Of a stretch of DNA of 18,044 nt, positions 6,983 to 14,480 are shown one piece after another. The position numbers and the translations under genes are program-made. Origin of the DNA: JBCBTJ01 sp964597685 (lineage in GTDB: Bacteria > Pseudomonadota > Alphaproteobacteria > Caulobacterales > Hyphomonadaceae); the NCBI GenBank assembly GCA_964597685.1, contig CAZQZC010000047.1, positions 1-18,044 of the forward strand, written 5' to 3'. The notes beneath the pieces are model-generated. The model was given only the letters and a program-made list of their open reading frames with translations. It made no database searches and was not told the origin of the DNA. The stretch's first letter is position 1. Each line of letters begins with the position of its first letter.

Positions 6983-8992
6983 CTAAGCGAAGATAAAGTC
7001 ATCGCCTGACAAATTGGCCGCCGATACGCCCTCAAGGATGACTGATCCGCCGCCGTAATTGATCCGCACGCCGAACGACAATTGTTGGATCTCTACGTCG
7101 CCGAACGCATCGGCCAGGGATCCGTCGTTGAATTGGAGAATGTCGACGCCGAGCTCGAAGTCGGTGATCGTGTCCACCGCGCCGGCCGAAATGTCGAAGA
7201 TGAACCGATCCGCGCCGGCCCCGCCGGTCAAGGTGTCGGCGCCCTCGCGTCCGAAAATTCGATCATTGCCGAGACCGCCGTCGATCGTATCGCGTCCGCC
7301 GCTGCCGATTAGAACGTCCACGCCGGCGCCCCCGGTTAAAAAGTCGTCGCCGGCGTCGCCGACAAGACGGTCGTCGCCGTCGTTGCCGAACAGATTATCG
7401 ACCCCGCCGCCGCCATTCAGAACATCGTTGTCCGCGCCGCCGACAAGCAGATCGTTTCCAACCCCGGCGATCAGCGTGTCGTCGCCAGCATCGCCGAACA
7501 GCGAATCGTCCCCGCTTGAGCCGACGAGCCGGTCGACCCCGTCGCCGCCCTGAAGCACGTCGTCGCCAAGCCCGCCGATAAGAAGATCGTCGCCGCCCTC
7601 GCCAAACAATTCGTCGTTTTGGTTCCCGCCGTTGAGCGTGTCGCCGCCGTCGCCGCCGACGAGCAGGTCCGCGCCGTCCGCACCCAGCAAGGTGTCGACG
7701 CCGGCCTCGCCGAACAATTCGTCGTCACCCGCCACGCCGCGAAGGATGTCGTCTCCCGCGCCGCCGACAAGAAAGTCGTCGCCCGCAGCGCCAATCAAGT
7801 CGTCGTTCCCTGCGTCGCCGAACAATTGATCGTCGCCGCTGCCGCCATTCAATGTGTCAGCGCCAGCGCCGCCGATGATGATGTCGGCCCCTCCGTTACC
7901 GTTCAGCGTGTCGTCGCCGTCGCGCCCATCGATGACGTTCACGCCCGCCCCGCCGATCAGCGTGTCGTTTCCCTGAGCCCCCGTAATGTCGACCGCGAAA
8001 TTGGTCGCCGACGCGTCATAGGTGATGTCGACGGTCGTTGCAGCAAGCGCCGACACGCTCAAGGATTCAATGCTGGTAAAGGTGGTCGTCGTCCCCTGGG
8101 TGACGAAGTCGATCATGGAATTCGTGACGACAATGGACAGCGCCGTGTCGTTCGCGGTGGAGAACACAACCAACCGATCTGTTCCGCCGCCGCCGTTCAC
8201 TGTATTGTCGCTGTCGGAAAACTCTCCGATCGTGTCGTCGCCCCCTCTAGCGTTGATCGTGTCGGATCCAAAGCCGCCGTTCAAAATCCCATCGTCGAAA
8301 TTGCTGCCGTTTCTGGTCTCGTCTGAGCCCGTGCCGAAGATCGAGGTGCCGACGGTCTCGGCAGCCCCATTGATCGCAGCGCCGCCATTGGTCCCGATGA
8401 GCACGTTCTGAACGAGGACGCCGTCGAAAAAGAGCTCCAGGCGTTCGACGTTGAAGATCTGCACAGATGTCGGCGTGGATCCCGCCGTTTGCAGGGTGGC
8501 CCCCAATCCTAAGAGATCGTCGAAGCTGTTGAAGCCAAATCCCAGGAAACCGCCGATGCCGAAAAAAGTGTTCGGATCGAAGACATTCAACTCGAACCGA
8601 AGCGTGTCCTGCCCGGCGCCGCCGTCGACGACGTCATTGGCGCCGAGTGCGACGATAATCAAATCAGAGCCGCCGCCGCCGCTTATCGTATTGTTTCCAG
8701 CTCCGCCGCTGAGAACGTCGTCGCCGTTGAGGCCGCGCAATTCGTCGTCCCCGCCGAAGCCGTTGAGCTGATCGTCGCCCGTCCCGCCGACGAGAACATC
8801 GTCCCCGGGCGTTCCATCGAAAACGAGGCTTGGGAAGACGCCGAATGTCAGGTCGGCCGCGTTGAACGCGAGGCCGCCGTCGCGACGGTTCAGCATGGCC
8901 GCAATGGCTGAACCATCGGTGCGCTCCACCAAATCATCATCGCTGACGGCAAAGCCCGCCTCGTTAATCAAACCGCTCCCCAGGCTGTTCAT
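6983..8992 (-). CDS. RTX (hemolysin-type calcium-binding repeat) protein
   Basis: A 669-residue acidic, Gly/Asp-rich protein built from nonapeptides of the GGxGxDxLx type, which coil into a calcium-bound parallel beta-roll outside the cell. Repeats start near residue 60 (GTPGDDVLVGGTGDDQL). Two spacer regions of non-repeat sequence lie at about 125-215 and 265-340. A block of 28 consecutive nonapeptides covers residues 342-593. The C-terminus (594-669) has the serralysin/RTX-type end ADRFIFD...DTITDFELGVDILQF and finishes in LSGDDFIFA, typical of uncleaved type I secretion signals. No N-terminal Sec signal and no protease or lipase motif is seen, so it may be a structural or surface protein. 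No HlyB/HlyD transporter genes are nearby. A strong ribosome site (GGGAGGGG) precedes the ATG. It lies 113 bp downstream of the epoxide hydrolase gene. Confidence 0.92.
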   Translation of the reverse strand: MNSLGSGLINEAGFAVSDDDLVERTDGSAIAAMLNRRDGGLAFNAADLTFGVFPSLVFDGTPGDDVLVGGTGDDQLNGFGGDDELRGLNGDDVLSGGAGNNTISGGGGSDLIIVALGANDVVDGGAGQDTLRFELNVFDPNTFFGIGGFLGFGFNSFDDLLGLGATLQTAGSTPTSVQIFNVERLELFFDGVLVQNVLIGTNGGAAINGAAETVGTSIFGTGSDETRNGSNFDDGILNGGFGSDTINARGGDDTIGEFSDSDNTVNGGGGTDRLVVFSTANDTALSIVVTNSMIDFVTQGTTTTFTSIESLSVSALAATTVDITYDASATNFAVDITGAQGNDTLIGGAGVNVIDGRDGDDTLNGNGGADIIIGGAGADTLNGGSGDDQLFGDAGNDDLIGAAGDDFLVGGAGDDILRGVAGDDELFGEAGVDTLLGADGADLLVGGDGGDTLNGGNQNDELFGEGGDDLLIGGLGDDVLQGGDGVDRLVGSSGDDSLFGDAGDDTLIAGVGNDLLVGGADNDVLNGGGGVDNLFGNDGDDRLVGDAGDDFLTGGAGVDVLIGSGGRDTIDGGLGNDRIFGREGADTLTGGAGADRFIFDISAGAVDTITDFELGVDILQFNDGSLADAFGDVEIQQLSFGVRINYGGGSVILEGVSAANLSGDDFIFA
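7322..7861 (-). repeat. Five 108-bp higher-order repeats in the RTX block
   Basis: Within the 28-nonapeptide block, residues 378-557 fall into five units of four nonapeptides (36 aa, 108 bp). The second nonapeptide of each unit carries the LFG variant (DDQLFGDAG, DDELFGEAG, NDELFGEGG, DDSLFGDAG, VDNLFGNDG). On the plus strand the matching GCCgAACA words start at 7385, 7493, 7601, 7709 and 7817, exactly 108 bp apart. Copies have diverged, so this is an old tandem expansion rather than a recent one. Confidence 0.8.
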
Positions 8993-9105
8993 ATCGCCCC
9001 TCCCGCTTGAGATTCCCTAGATTCGTAACACGCCAACAACCAAGTTTACCGAAAACCCTGCTTATTGGCGCGTGAATTTTTCGCATCAAACCGATATCCC
9101 CAGGC
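8993..9105 (-). other. Upstream region of the RTX gene, 113 bp
   Basis: This gap between the epoxide hydrolase stop and the RTX start is more AT-rich than its surroundings and ends in a strong ribosome site. I found no convincing sigma-70 -35/-10 pair and no terminator for the upstream gene, so whether the RTX gene has its own promoter cannot be decided by eye. Confidence 0.4.
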
Positions 9106-10272
9106 CTATGGAAGGCAACGCGCCCAAAGCCGAACGTCCTCTACGAAAAGAGCCGGCTGCTCCATCGCCGCGAAATGACCGCCGCGCGACATGTCGGACC
9201 AATGGACGATGTTGTAGACACGATCGCACCAGCTTCGCGGCGGAGGGGCGTAGAGCTTCTCGCCCGGAAAATTCGCAAATCCCGTCGGCGTTTCGCAGCG
9301 CGTCCCTTCGGGCAGTCCGACGCCGCCCTCTTGGAACAACGCATTGTAATACCACACCGATGTCGCGAACGCGTCGTTGACCAGGTAGATCATGACATTG
9401 GTGAGGAGCTGCGCCTTCGTGTAAACGCTCCACAAATCACCATTGGCCAGGTCGGACCAAGCGTGGAATTTTTCGAGGATCCAGGCGGCCTGGCCCACGG
9501 GCGAATCCATCAGCGCCAAAGCCAAAGTCTGCGGCTTGGTCGCCTGCTGCATGAAGTACGCGCCTTCCAGCTGCATGGCGCCTTGGGTCCGCTGCAGCCA
9601 GGCCGCCTCATCGTCGGATTGCGGCGCCGGCGGGGTCGGGCGGAAACCGATCATATTGAGATGGATCCCCGCACAGCCGCCTTTCCCGTCGTGAACCGAA
9701 TGGTCGAAGCCGAGCCAAGACGTGACCAATCCGCCCCAATCGCCGCCCTGTGCGAGGTAGCGGTCATATCCAAGACTTTCGCGCATCAGCGCGTTCCAGA
9801 GCCTCGCCGTCGCCCGCTGACCAAGCGGCCGGTCCGGCTTGCCGGAAAACCCGTAGCCGGGAAGCGAGGGGATCACGAGATCGAAGGCGTCGGCTGGGTC
9901 GCCGCCATGCTTGGAGGGGAAGGCGAGCGGTTCGATCACGTCCCAGAACTCAAACACCGAGCCCGGCCAGCCATGGGTTATGAGGAGCGGTCGACGCCCC
10001 TCGGCCTCGCCGACCACATGAAGGAAATGCACCTCGAGCCCGTCGATCGCGGCCGTGAACTGGGGAAACCGATTTAACGACGCCTCGGCGGCGCGCCAGT
10101 CGAACGCATCTCGCCAATAGGCGACAACGTCTTGAAGCACAGCCGTCGACATGCCGTAACGCCAATCGTCGTCCGACGGCGCCGGAAACCAACGATACGC
10201 GGCGACGCGCTCCGCGATGCGATCCAATGTCGCCTGTGGAACGTCAATTTTGAACGGCTTCGGCGCGGTCAT
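9106..10272 (-). CDS. Epoxide hydrolase (EHN-type, alpha/beta-hydrolase fold)
   Basis: Hydrolyses epoxides to vicinal diols. At 388 residues it matches microsomal-type epoxide hydrolases with an N-terminal EHN arm: FKIDVPQATLDRIAERVAAYRW begins the protein and wraps the catalytic domain. Seen are the oxyanion motif HGWPGS (100-105), the nucleophile motif GGDWGG with Asp178, SLPGYGFSGKP, and the catalytic His366 in GGHFAAMEQP near the C-terminus; a charge-relay acid and the cap tyrosines are expected between but not assigned. No signal peptide, so cytoplasmic. GGGAG lies just before the ATG. It is divergent from ybgC (73 bp) and upstream of the RTX gene on the same strand. The natural substrate is unknown; detoxification or xenobiotic breakdown is the usual guess. 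Confidence 0.92.
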   Translation of the reverse strand: MTAPKPFKIDVPQATLDRIAERVAAYRWFPAPSDDDWRYGMSTAVLQDVVAYWRDAFDWRAAEASLNRFPQFTAAIDGLEVHFLHVVGEAEGRRPLLITHGWPGSVFEFWDVIEPLAFPSKHGGDPADAFDLVIPSLPGYGFSGKPDRPLGQRATARLWNALMRESLGYDRYLAQGGDWGGLVTSWLGFDHSVHDGKGGCAGIHLNMIGFRPTPPAPQSDDEAAWLQRTQGAMQLEGAYFMQQATKPQTLALALMDSPVGQAAWILEKFHAWSDLANGDLWSVYTKAQLLTNVMIYLVNDAFATSVWYYNALFQEGGVGLPEGTRCETPTGFANFPGEKLYAPPPRSWCDRVYNIVHWSDMSRGGHFAAMEQPALFVEDVRLWARCLP

Positions 10273-10345
10273 GGCCCACTCCCCTAGATTTGACCTGATT
10301 GTCGCGGATGACAGGGGCGGAGGGCAAGGTTAATGAGCGCCCGAC

Positions 10346-10795
10346 ATGACCGAACACAGCGCCTTCGACGACGCAAATCAGCACTGGACCGACGTTCGCG
10401 TCTTTTACGAGGACACGGACTTCACCGGCATGGTCTATCACGCCAATTATCTGCGCTTTTTCGAGCGAGGGCGGTCGAACATGCTGCGAGACGCCGGCGT
10501 GCTGCACCAGGCCCTGCTGGCGCGGCCCGATCCCGCGGCCTTCACGCTGACCCGCGTGGAGGTGGACTTCAAGCAAGCTGCCCGGGTTGAAGATGAATTG
10601 CGGATTCGGACGCGTTATCTCGGCATTACGGGCGCCCGGCTTGCATTCACGCAGGCGGCGCTGCGCGATCATGAAATTGTAGCGGAGGCTTCAGTGACAG
10701 CGGTGATGATCCACGCAGACGGCCGTCCGCGCCGTCCGATCCCGGAAATCCAGGACCGGATGGACGTCTATATCTTTGATCCGAAAGGGCTCTGA
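10346..10795 (+). CDS. ybgC: Tol-Pal-associated acyl-CoA thioesterase YbgC
   Basis: A 149-residue hotdog-fold thioesterase of the 4-hydroxybenzoyl-CoA thioesterase group; YbgC hydrolyses acyl-CoAs and in E. coli associates with phospholipid synthesis enzymes at the inner membrane. The signature RVFYEDTDFTGMVYHANYLRFFERGR is clear, with the catalytic Asp (D25) and the following YHANYL. Its place just before tolQ is the standard Tol-Pal order. The start is forced: in-frame stops TAA and TGA lie at 10331 and 10334, so ATG 10346 is the first start. The nearest ribosome-site-like sequence (GGAGGGCAAGG, 10319-10329) is about 17 bases away, which is far, so initiation may be weak. Confidence 0.95.
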   Translation: MTEHSAFDDANQHWTDVRVFYEDTDFTGMVYHANYLRFFERGRSNMLRDAGVLHQALLARPDPAAFTLTRVEVDFKQAARVEDELRIRTRYLGITGARLAFTQAALRDHEIVAEASVTAVMIHADGRPRRPIPEIQDRMDVYIFDPKGL

Positions 10796-10818
10796 GACTT
10801 GGTTAACGAAATAGGATT

Positions 10819-10850
10819 AACTGCTTGACATCTGTAAACTTTCAGCAGTT
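10819..10850 (+). promoter_or_regulatory. Inverted repeat around a TTGACA box before tolQ
   Basis: The 115-bp gap before tolQ contains a consensus -35-like TTGACA (10825-10830) inside a perfect 7-bp inverted repeat, AACTGCT (10819-10825) and AGCAGTT (10844-10850), with an 18-base spacer. No good -10 hexamer lies 16-18 bp after the TTGACA. Two TTAAC words (10803-10807 and 10817-10821) lie just upstream. It may be a tol operon promoter/operator or an mRNA hairpin; neither is shown. Confidence 0.35.
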
Positions 10851-10910
10851 GCGCCCTGTTTCGGTCAAATTTGGACACGAGAAGCACAGGTTCTGAACAG
10901 CGAGGACGGA

Positions 10911-11642
10911 ATGGCCCAAGAAGGTGGTGTCGACATAGCGAGCGTCGGGTCGGTCGGCGCCGGAGATTTTTCTCTGATCGGCCTGCTGATCGATTCGGAC
11001 ATTGTCTTCAAACTTGTTCTTCTCGTTCTGCTGACGGCGAGCGTCTGGTCGTGGGCCGTGATCTTCGAGAAATGGTTCACGCTGGGGTCTGCGCGTCGAA
11101 AGGCGAAGACTTTTGAAGACGCATTCTGGTCTGGTCGCGCCGAGGATATGGAAGGCCGTCCCGGCGAAACCCCGAACGACGCGGCGTCACGTGTCTTCGC
11201 AGCCGCGTCTCGCGAATGGAGCGAGGCCCGGCGCGGCACGATCACCGAGAGCGAAGCCGGGGCCATGGTGGAGCGCGCGGAGCGCTCGATGCGGGCGTCG
11301 GTGGACCGGGAGCTGCAGAAGGCCCAAGGCGGCCTCGGCGTGCTGGCGTCGGTTGGATCGGCGTCGCCGTTCATCGGCTTGTTCGGCACGGTTTGGGGGA
11401 TCATGAACGCCTTCCTGCAGATCGGCCAACAACAGGATACGAGCTTGGGCGTCGTCGCCGGCCCGATCGCCGAGGCGCTGTTCGCCACCGCGCTGGGCCT
11501 GATCGCGGCCATTCCGGCGACGATTTTCTACAACAAGTTCACCACCGACGCGTCGAAACTCGCCGATCAGCTGGACAGCTTTTCACAGGATATCTTGGTC
11601 CGTTTGTCGCGCCGCGCCTCAGAACGCGCGCTGGAGAGCTGA
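10911..11642 (+). CDS. tolQ: Tol-Pal motor subunit TolQ
   Basis: A 243-residue inner-membrane protein of the MotA/TolQ/ExbB family. A pentamer of TolQ surrounds a TolR dimer and converts proton flow into movement that drives TolA. Three membrane segments are visible at about 31-52, 141-165 and 182-207, with a large cytoplasmic region between the first two. The family stretch ASVGSASPFIGLFGTVWGIMNAF, where TM2 starts, and AEALFATALGLIAAIPATIFYNKF in TM3 are well conserved, including the polar Thr residues lining the channel. GAGGA (10902-10906) is a good ribosome site before ATG. tolR follows after 3 bp, indicating coupled translation. Confidence 0.97.
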   Translation: MAQEGGVDIASVGSVGAGDFSLIGLLIDSDIVFKLVLLVLLTASVWSWAVIFEKWFTLGSARRKAKTFEDAFWSGRAEDMEGRPGETPNDAASRVFAAASREWSEARRGTITESEAGAMVERAERSMRASVDRELQKAQGGLGVLASVGSASPFIGLFGTVWGIMNAFLQIGQQQDTSLGVVAGPIAEALFATALGLIAAIPATIFYNKFTTDASKLADQLDSFSQDILVRLSRRASERALES

Positions 11643-11645
11643 GCC

Positions 11646-12101
11646 ATGGGGATGCTGGCTGGCGGGTCGGGACCAACGCGGCGCGGACGGCGCGGGCTGA
11701 ACGCCGAGATCAATGTGACGCCGTTCGTCGACGTCATGCTGGTCCTCTTGATCGTGTTCATGATCACCGCCCCCCTCCTCACCCGCGGCGTGCAAGTCTC
11801 CCTGCCGCGCGCCGACGCAGACACCCTGACGGCGCCGGACGACACGCCGCTGACGGTGACGGTGGATGCAGAGGGCCAAGTTTATATCGGCTCCGAACAA
11901 CCGATCGAACTCGTTGAGCTCGTGCCGCAGCTGCGCGCGATCAGCGGCGAGAACCCGGACATCCGCATCTATCTGCGCGGCGATGAAGGCGCAGCCTATG
12001 GCCGCGTCAGCCAGGTCCTGGCCGCCATTCGCGGCGGCGGATTCAACAATCTCGCCCTCGTCACCGATCCTCGAGCGGTGGAGGTCTCGTCGACGCAATG
12101 A
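11646..12101 (+). CDS. tolR: Tol-Pal motor subunit TolR
   Basis: A 151-residue ExbD/TolR-family protein: a short cytoplasmic N-terminus (RRGRRGLNAEINVTPF), one membrane helix (about 28-45) and a periplasmic domain that binds peptidoglycan in other bacteria. The proton-carrying Asp29 is present in VTPFVDVMLVLLIVFMI, the hallmark of the family. The periplasmic part includes LPRADADTL and IYLRGDEGAAYGRVSQVLAAIR. It begins 3 bp after tolQ, and its stop overlaps the next start as ATGA (12098-12101), so tolQ, tolR and tolA look translationally coupled. Length is close to E. coli TolR (about 142). Confidence 0.96.
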   Translation: MGMLAGGSGPTRRGRRGLNAEINVTPFVDVMLVLLIVFMITAPLLTRGVQVSLPRADADTLTAPDDTPLTVTVDAEGQVYIGSEQPIELVELVPQLRAISGENPDIRIYLRGDEGAAYGRVSQVLAAIRGGGFNNLALVTDPRAVEVSSTQ

Positions 12102-12970
12102 TCCGCGGCGCGTCCATCTCCCTGATCGCGCATGCGGCCGTCGTGTTCGCCAGCGCCGTGGCTTGGCCCCATGTCGCGCCGGGCTTCGAGCAGGAAGAGG
12201 TGATCGTTCCCATCGACCTGGTTGCGATTGACCCTGTCACCAACATCGCCCCAGCCGTCCGGCGCGAACCGGAGCCCGAGCCGGTCGACGAAACGCCGCC
12301 GCCCATTGAAGACTTCCTCGACGACATCGACACCCTGCCGGAAGACGCCCCGCCAAGCGCGTCGGAATCCGCGCCGCCGCCTCCGTCTTATGAGCAAGCC
12401 GCTGCAACCGCCATTCCTGCGCCCGTCGAAGACGTCGCCGAAGCGCCGGACGCCGAAGAGCAGACCGACCCGCCGGAGCCGCAGCGCCCGCAGCTCTCAC
12501 AAAACGAGCCGGAGCCAGATCCTCTGGAATCGCTCCTGAGCGATTCCTCGCTCTGGGACCGCGCCAGCCGGGAGCCGAAGGCCGCCCCGCCGCCGCCCGC
12601 CCCGCGCAAAGAGCTGACCGACACGCCGGTTGAGCCGCGTCGCGCCGCTGGCGAGCGCACAGGCAACACGGCGCGGATCGAATCGATTATCGTATCCCAG
12701 ATGAAGCTCTGCTGGGACACCGTTGACGACCTGCCAAACCCCGAGCGCCTGCGCGTGACGGTGAAAGTCCATTTACGGCCCGACGGCACGCTGGCGCGGG
12801 ACGTCGAACTGATCAGCCCGTCCCGCCCGCCGCTCGGCGATCGCTTTATGCGGGTGGCCATCGACCGCGCATTGACGGCGACGCGCAAATGCGCGCCCTA
12901 CCAGCTGCCCGCGGAAGACTATGACGAATGGAAAGAAGTCACGATGAACATCGGACCGGTGAGATCGTGA
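12098..12970 (+). CDS. tolA: TolA-like energy transducer, short acidic/proline form
   Basis: A 290-residue transducer linking TolQR in the inner membrane to TolB/Pal. Domains: an N-terminal membrane anchor (about 5-25, ISLIAHAAVVFASAVAW), a long low-complexity periplasmic linker rich in Pro, Glu, Asp and Ala (about 45-190, e.g. REPEPEPVDETPPPIEDF), and a C-terminal TolA/TonB-type domain (about 195-290) with RIESIIVSQMKLCW, VTVKVHLRPDGTLARDV and a second Cys in RKCAPYQLP. Cys205 and Cys265 match the disulfide pair known in TolA domain III. The linker is not the Ala/Lys/Glu helix of E. coli TolA (421 aa). The assignment rests on position between tolR and tolB plus the C-terminal domain; automatic tools may call it only 'energy transducer TonB'. 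Confidence 0.87.
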   Translation: MIRGASISLIAHAAVVFASAVAWPHVAPGFEQEEVIVPIDLVAIDPVTNIAPAVRREPEPEPVDETPPPIEDFLDDIDTLPEDAPPSASESAPPPPSYEQAAATAIPAPVEDVAEAPDAEEQTDPPEPQRPQLSQNEPEPDPLESLLSDSSLWDRASREPKAAPPPPAPRKELTDTPVEPRRAAGERTGNTARIESIIVSQMKLCWDTVDDLPNPERLRVTVKVHLRPDGTLARDVELISPSRPPLGDRFMRVAIDRALTATRKCAPYQLPAEDYDEWKEVTMNIGPVRS

Positions 12971-12995
12971 AACAGAAGCATCAGGGAGCGCGCCA

Positions 12996-14363
12996 ATGAC
13001 ACCGATCAAGACACTTATGGCGATCGCTTTGATCGGCCTGGCCTGCTTAGCGCCAACGCGACAGGCGAATGCGCAGATCGTCGTCGACATCACGGAAGGC
13101 ACCTTGAAGCCGCACCCGATCGCCGTCCCGGAATTTGCGGGCAAAGCGGGATCGGACGATCTCGCCGGCCAGATCACAAAAGTCGTTCGCGACAATCTCA
13201 CCGCGACAGGCCTGTTCATCGTCCCGTCGCCAGAGGCTTACATCCAAAAGGACCTCGATATCCGGGTTCAGCCGCGTTTCGGCGACTGGCGGATCATCCA
13301 GGCCAACGATCTGGTCGTCGGCGAAACGGAATTGCTGGACGACGGCCGTCTGCGCGTGGCGTTCCGCCTGTGGGACGTTTACGGCGAAACGGTTCGCCGC
13401 CTTGAGGACGAAGCTGGCCGCCAATACGTCACCACGCCTGAGAATTGGCGGCGCATCGCGCACAAGATCTCAGACGCGATCTACACCCGCCTTACCGGTG
13501 AAAGCGGCATCTTCGACACGCGCATCGTCTATATCGCGGAGACCGGCCCTGCGACGTCCCGCGTGAAGCGGCTCGCCATTATGGACCAGGACGGCGCGAA
13601 CCAGACGTATTTGACGTCCGGGACCTACACCGTCCTGACCCCGCGTTTCTCAACCAGCGACCAAGAAATCACCTATATGTCGTTCGAGGGCAACCAGCCG
13701 CGCGTTTATCTGTTCAACATTCAGACGGGTCGTCAGGAAGTCCTGGGCAATTTCAACGGCATGACCTTCGCCCCGCGCTTTTCGCCCGACGGGCGCTCGG
13801 TCGTCATGTCGCAAGCGCAAAACGGCAATTCCGACCTTTATTTGATGGACCTGCAAACCCGGCAAAGCCGGCGACTGACCGACCATCCCGCAATCGACAC
13901 GTCGCCCTCGATGTCGCCGGACGGACGCCAGATCGTGTTCACGTCCGACCGCGGCGGCACACCGCAACTCTACCTGATGAACGCCGACGGATCCCCGCTG
14001 ACCTGTCCGTCGGGCGGCCGGGACACGGCGTGCCGAATCACCTTCGGCGAGGGCCGCTACTCCACACCGGTCTGGTCGCCGCGCGGAGATTTGATCGCCT
14101 TCACCAAGCAGTACAATCGTACTTTTTATATCGGCGTTATCGGAACCGACGGTCGCGGCGAGCGTCTGCTGACAGGCGGCGAGGCCTTTCTTGACGAAGG
14201 TCCGTCTTGGTCGCCGAATGGGCGCGTCATCATCTTTTTCCGCGAAGTGGATCGGGGATCCGGCCCCACCCTCTGGTCGGTGGATCTCACGGGGCGCAAT
14301 CTGCGACCGTTGCCAACCGTAACAGACGCTTCAGACCCGGCCTGGTCGCCGTTGCTGGACTAG
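12996..14363 (+). CDS. tolB: Tol-Pal periplasmic beta-propeller protein TolB
   Basis: A 455-residue periplasmic protein that shuttles between Pal and TolA; its N-terminus is pulled by TolA to release Pal. A signal peptide is visible (MTPIKTLMAIALIGLACLAPTRQANA, cleavage probably before QIVVDITEG; that mature N-terminus is the TolA-binding stretch in other species). Next is the alpha/beta domain with VPEFAG and LTGESGIFDTRIVYIAE, then a six-bladed WD40-like propeller with repeated PRFSPDGRSVVM, PSMSPDGRQIVFTSDRGG, PVWSPRGDLIAF and PSWSPNGRVIIF motifs, ending DPAWSPLLD. AGGGAG (12983-12988) is well placed before the ATG. It lies 25 bp after tolA and 150 bp before pal. Confidence 0.97.
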   Translation: MTPIKTLMAIALIGLACLAPTRQANAQIVVDITEGTLKPHPIAVPEFAGKAGSDDLAGQITKVVRDNLTATGLFIVPSPEAYIQKDLDIRVQPRFGDWRIIQANDLVVGETELLDDGRLRVAFRLWDVYGETVRRLEDEAGRQYVTTPENWRRIAHKISDAIYTRLTGESGIFDTRIVYIAETGPATSRVKRLAIMDQDGANQTYLTSGTYTVLTPRFSTSDQEITYMSFEGNQPRVYLFNIQTGRQEVLGNFNGMTFAPRFSPDGRSVVMSQAQNGNSDLYLMDLQTRQSRRLTDHPAIDTSPSMSPDGRQIVFTSDRGGTPQLYLMNADGSPLTCPSGGRDTACRITFGEGRYSTPVWSPRGDLIAFTKQYNRTFYIGVIGTDGRGERLLTGGEAFLDEGPSWSPNGRVIIFFREVDRGSGPTLWSVDLTGRNLRPLPTVTDASDPAWSPLLD

Positions 14364-14441
14364 AAAACATTTGATGATCGGCGAAAAACGACATTCGGAC
14401 AAAAGATGGTCAAGCGCGTGTCACATGAACCGAATATTAAG

Positions 14442-14480
14442 CCGCCCGTCATTGACATTCAGTCACCGGGCGGAGTGTCA
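14442..14480 (+). promoter_or_regulatory. Two overlapping hairpins in the tolB-pal spacer
   Basis: Fold A pairs CCGCCCG (14442-14448) with CGGGCGG (14467-14473), and inside it TGAC (14453-14456) with GTCA (14462-14465). Fold B pairs TGACATTC (14453-14460) with GAGTGTCA (14473-14480), seven of eight bases. The two folds share bases and cannot coexist. A TTGACA (14452-14457) within them could be a -35 of a pal promoter, but the expected -10 (GTGTCA at 14475-14480) is poor. No T-tract follows, so this is not a standard terminator. Function is unknown. Confidence 0.4.

Noticed and set aside
7059..8326. Long plus-strand open frames across the RTX gene, including a 235-codon one
   Set aside because: The repeated GTCGTCGCC-type composition of the RTX gene keeps the antisense frames open; the products merely mirror the 9-codon period.
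9175..10077. A 300-codon open frame on the plus strand opposite the epoxide hydrolase gene
   Set aside because: Its product is Arg/Pro-rich with no recognisable domain, while the opposite strand encodes a full epoxide hydrolase with all motifs. It is a GC-rich shadow frame.
10333..10590. An 85-codon ORF overlapping ybgC in another frame
   Set aside because: The product is Arg/Ala-rich and motif-free; only its nearby ribosome site is notable, and that is recorded as a finding.
10803..10821. CtrA-type binding site (TTAA-N7-TTAA) before tolQ
   Set aside because: The two TTAA words are separated by 10 bases, not 7, so the motif does not fit.
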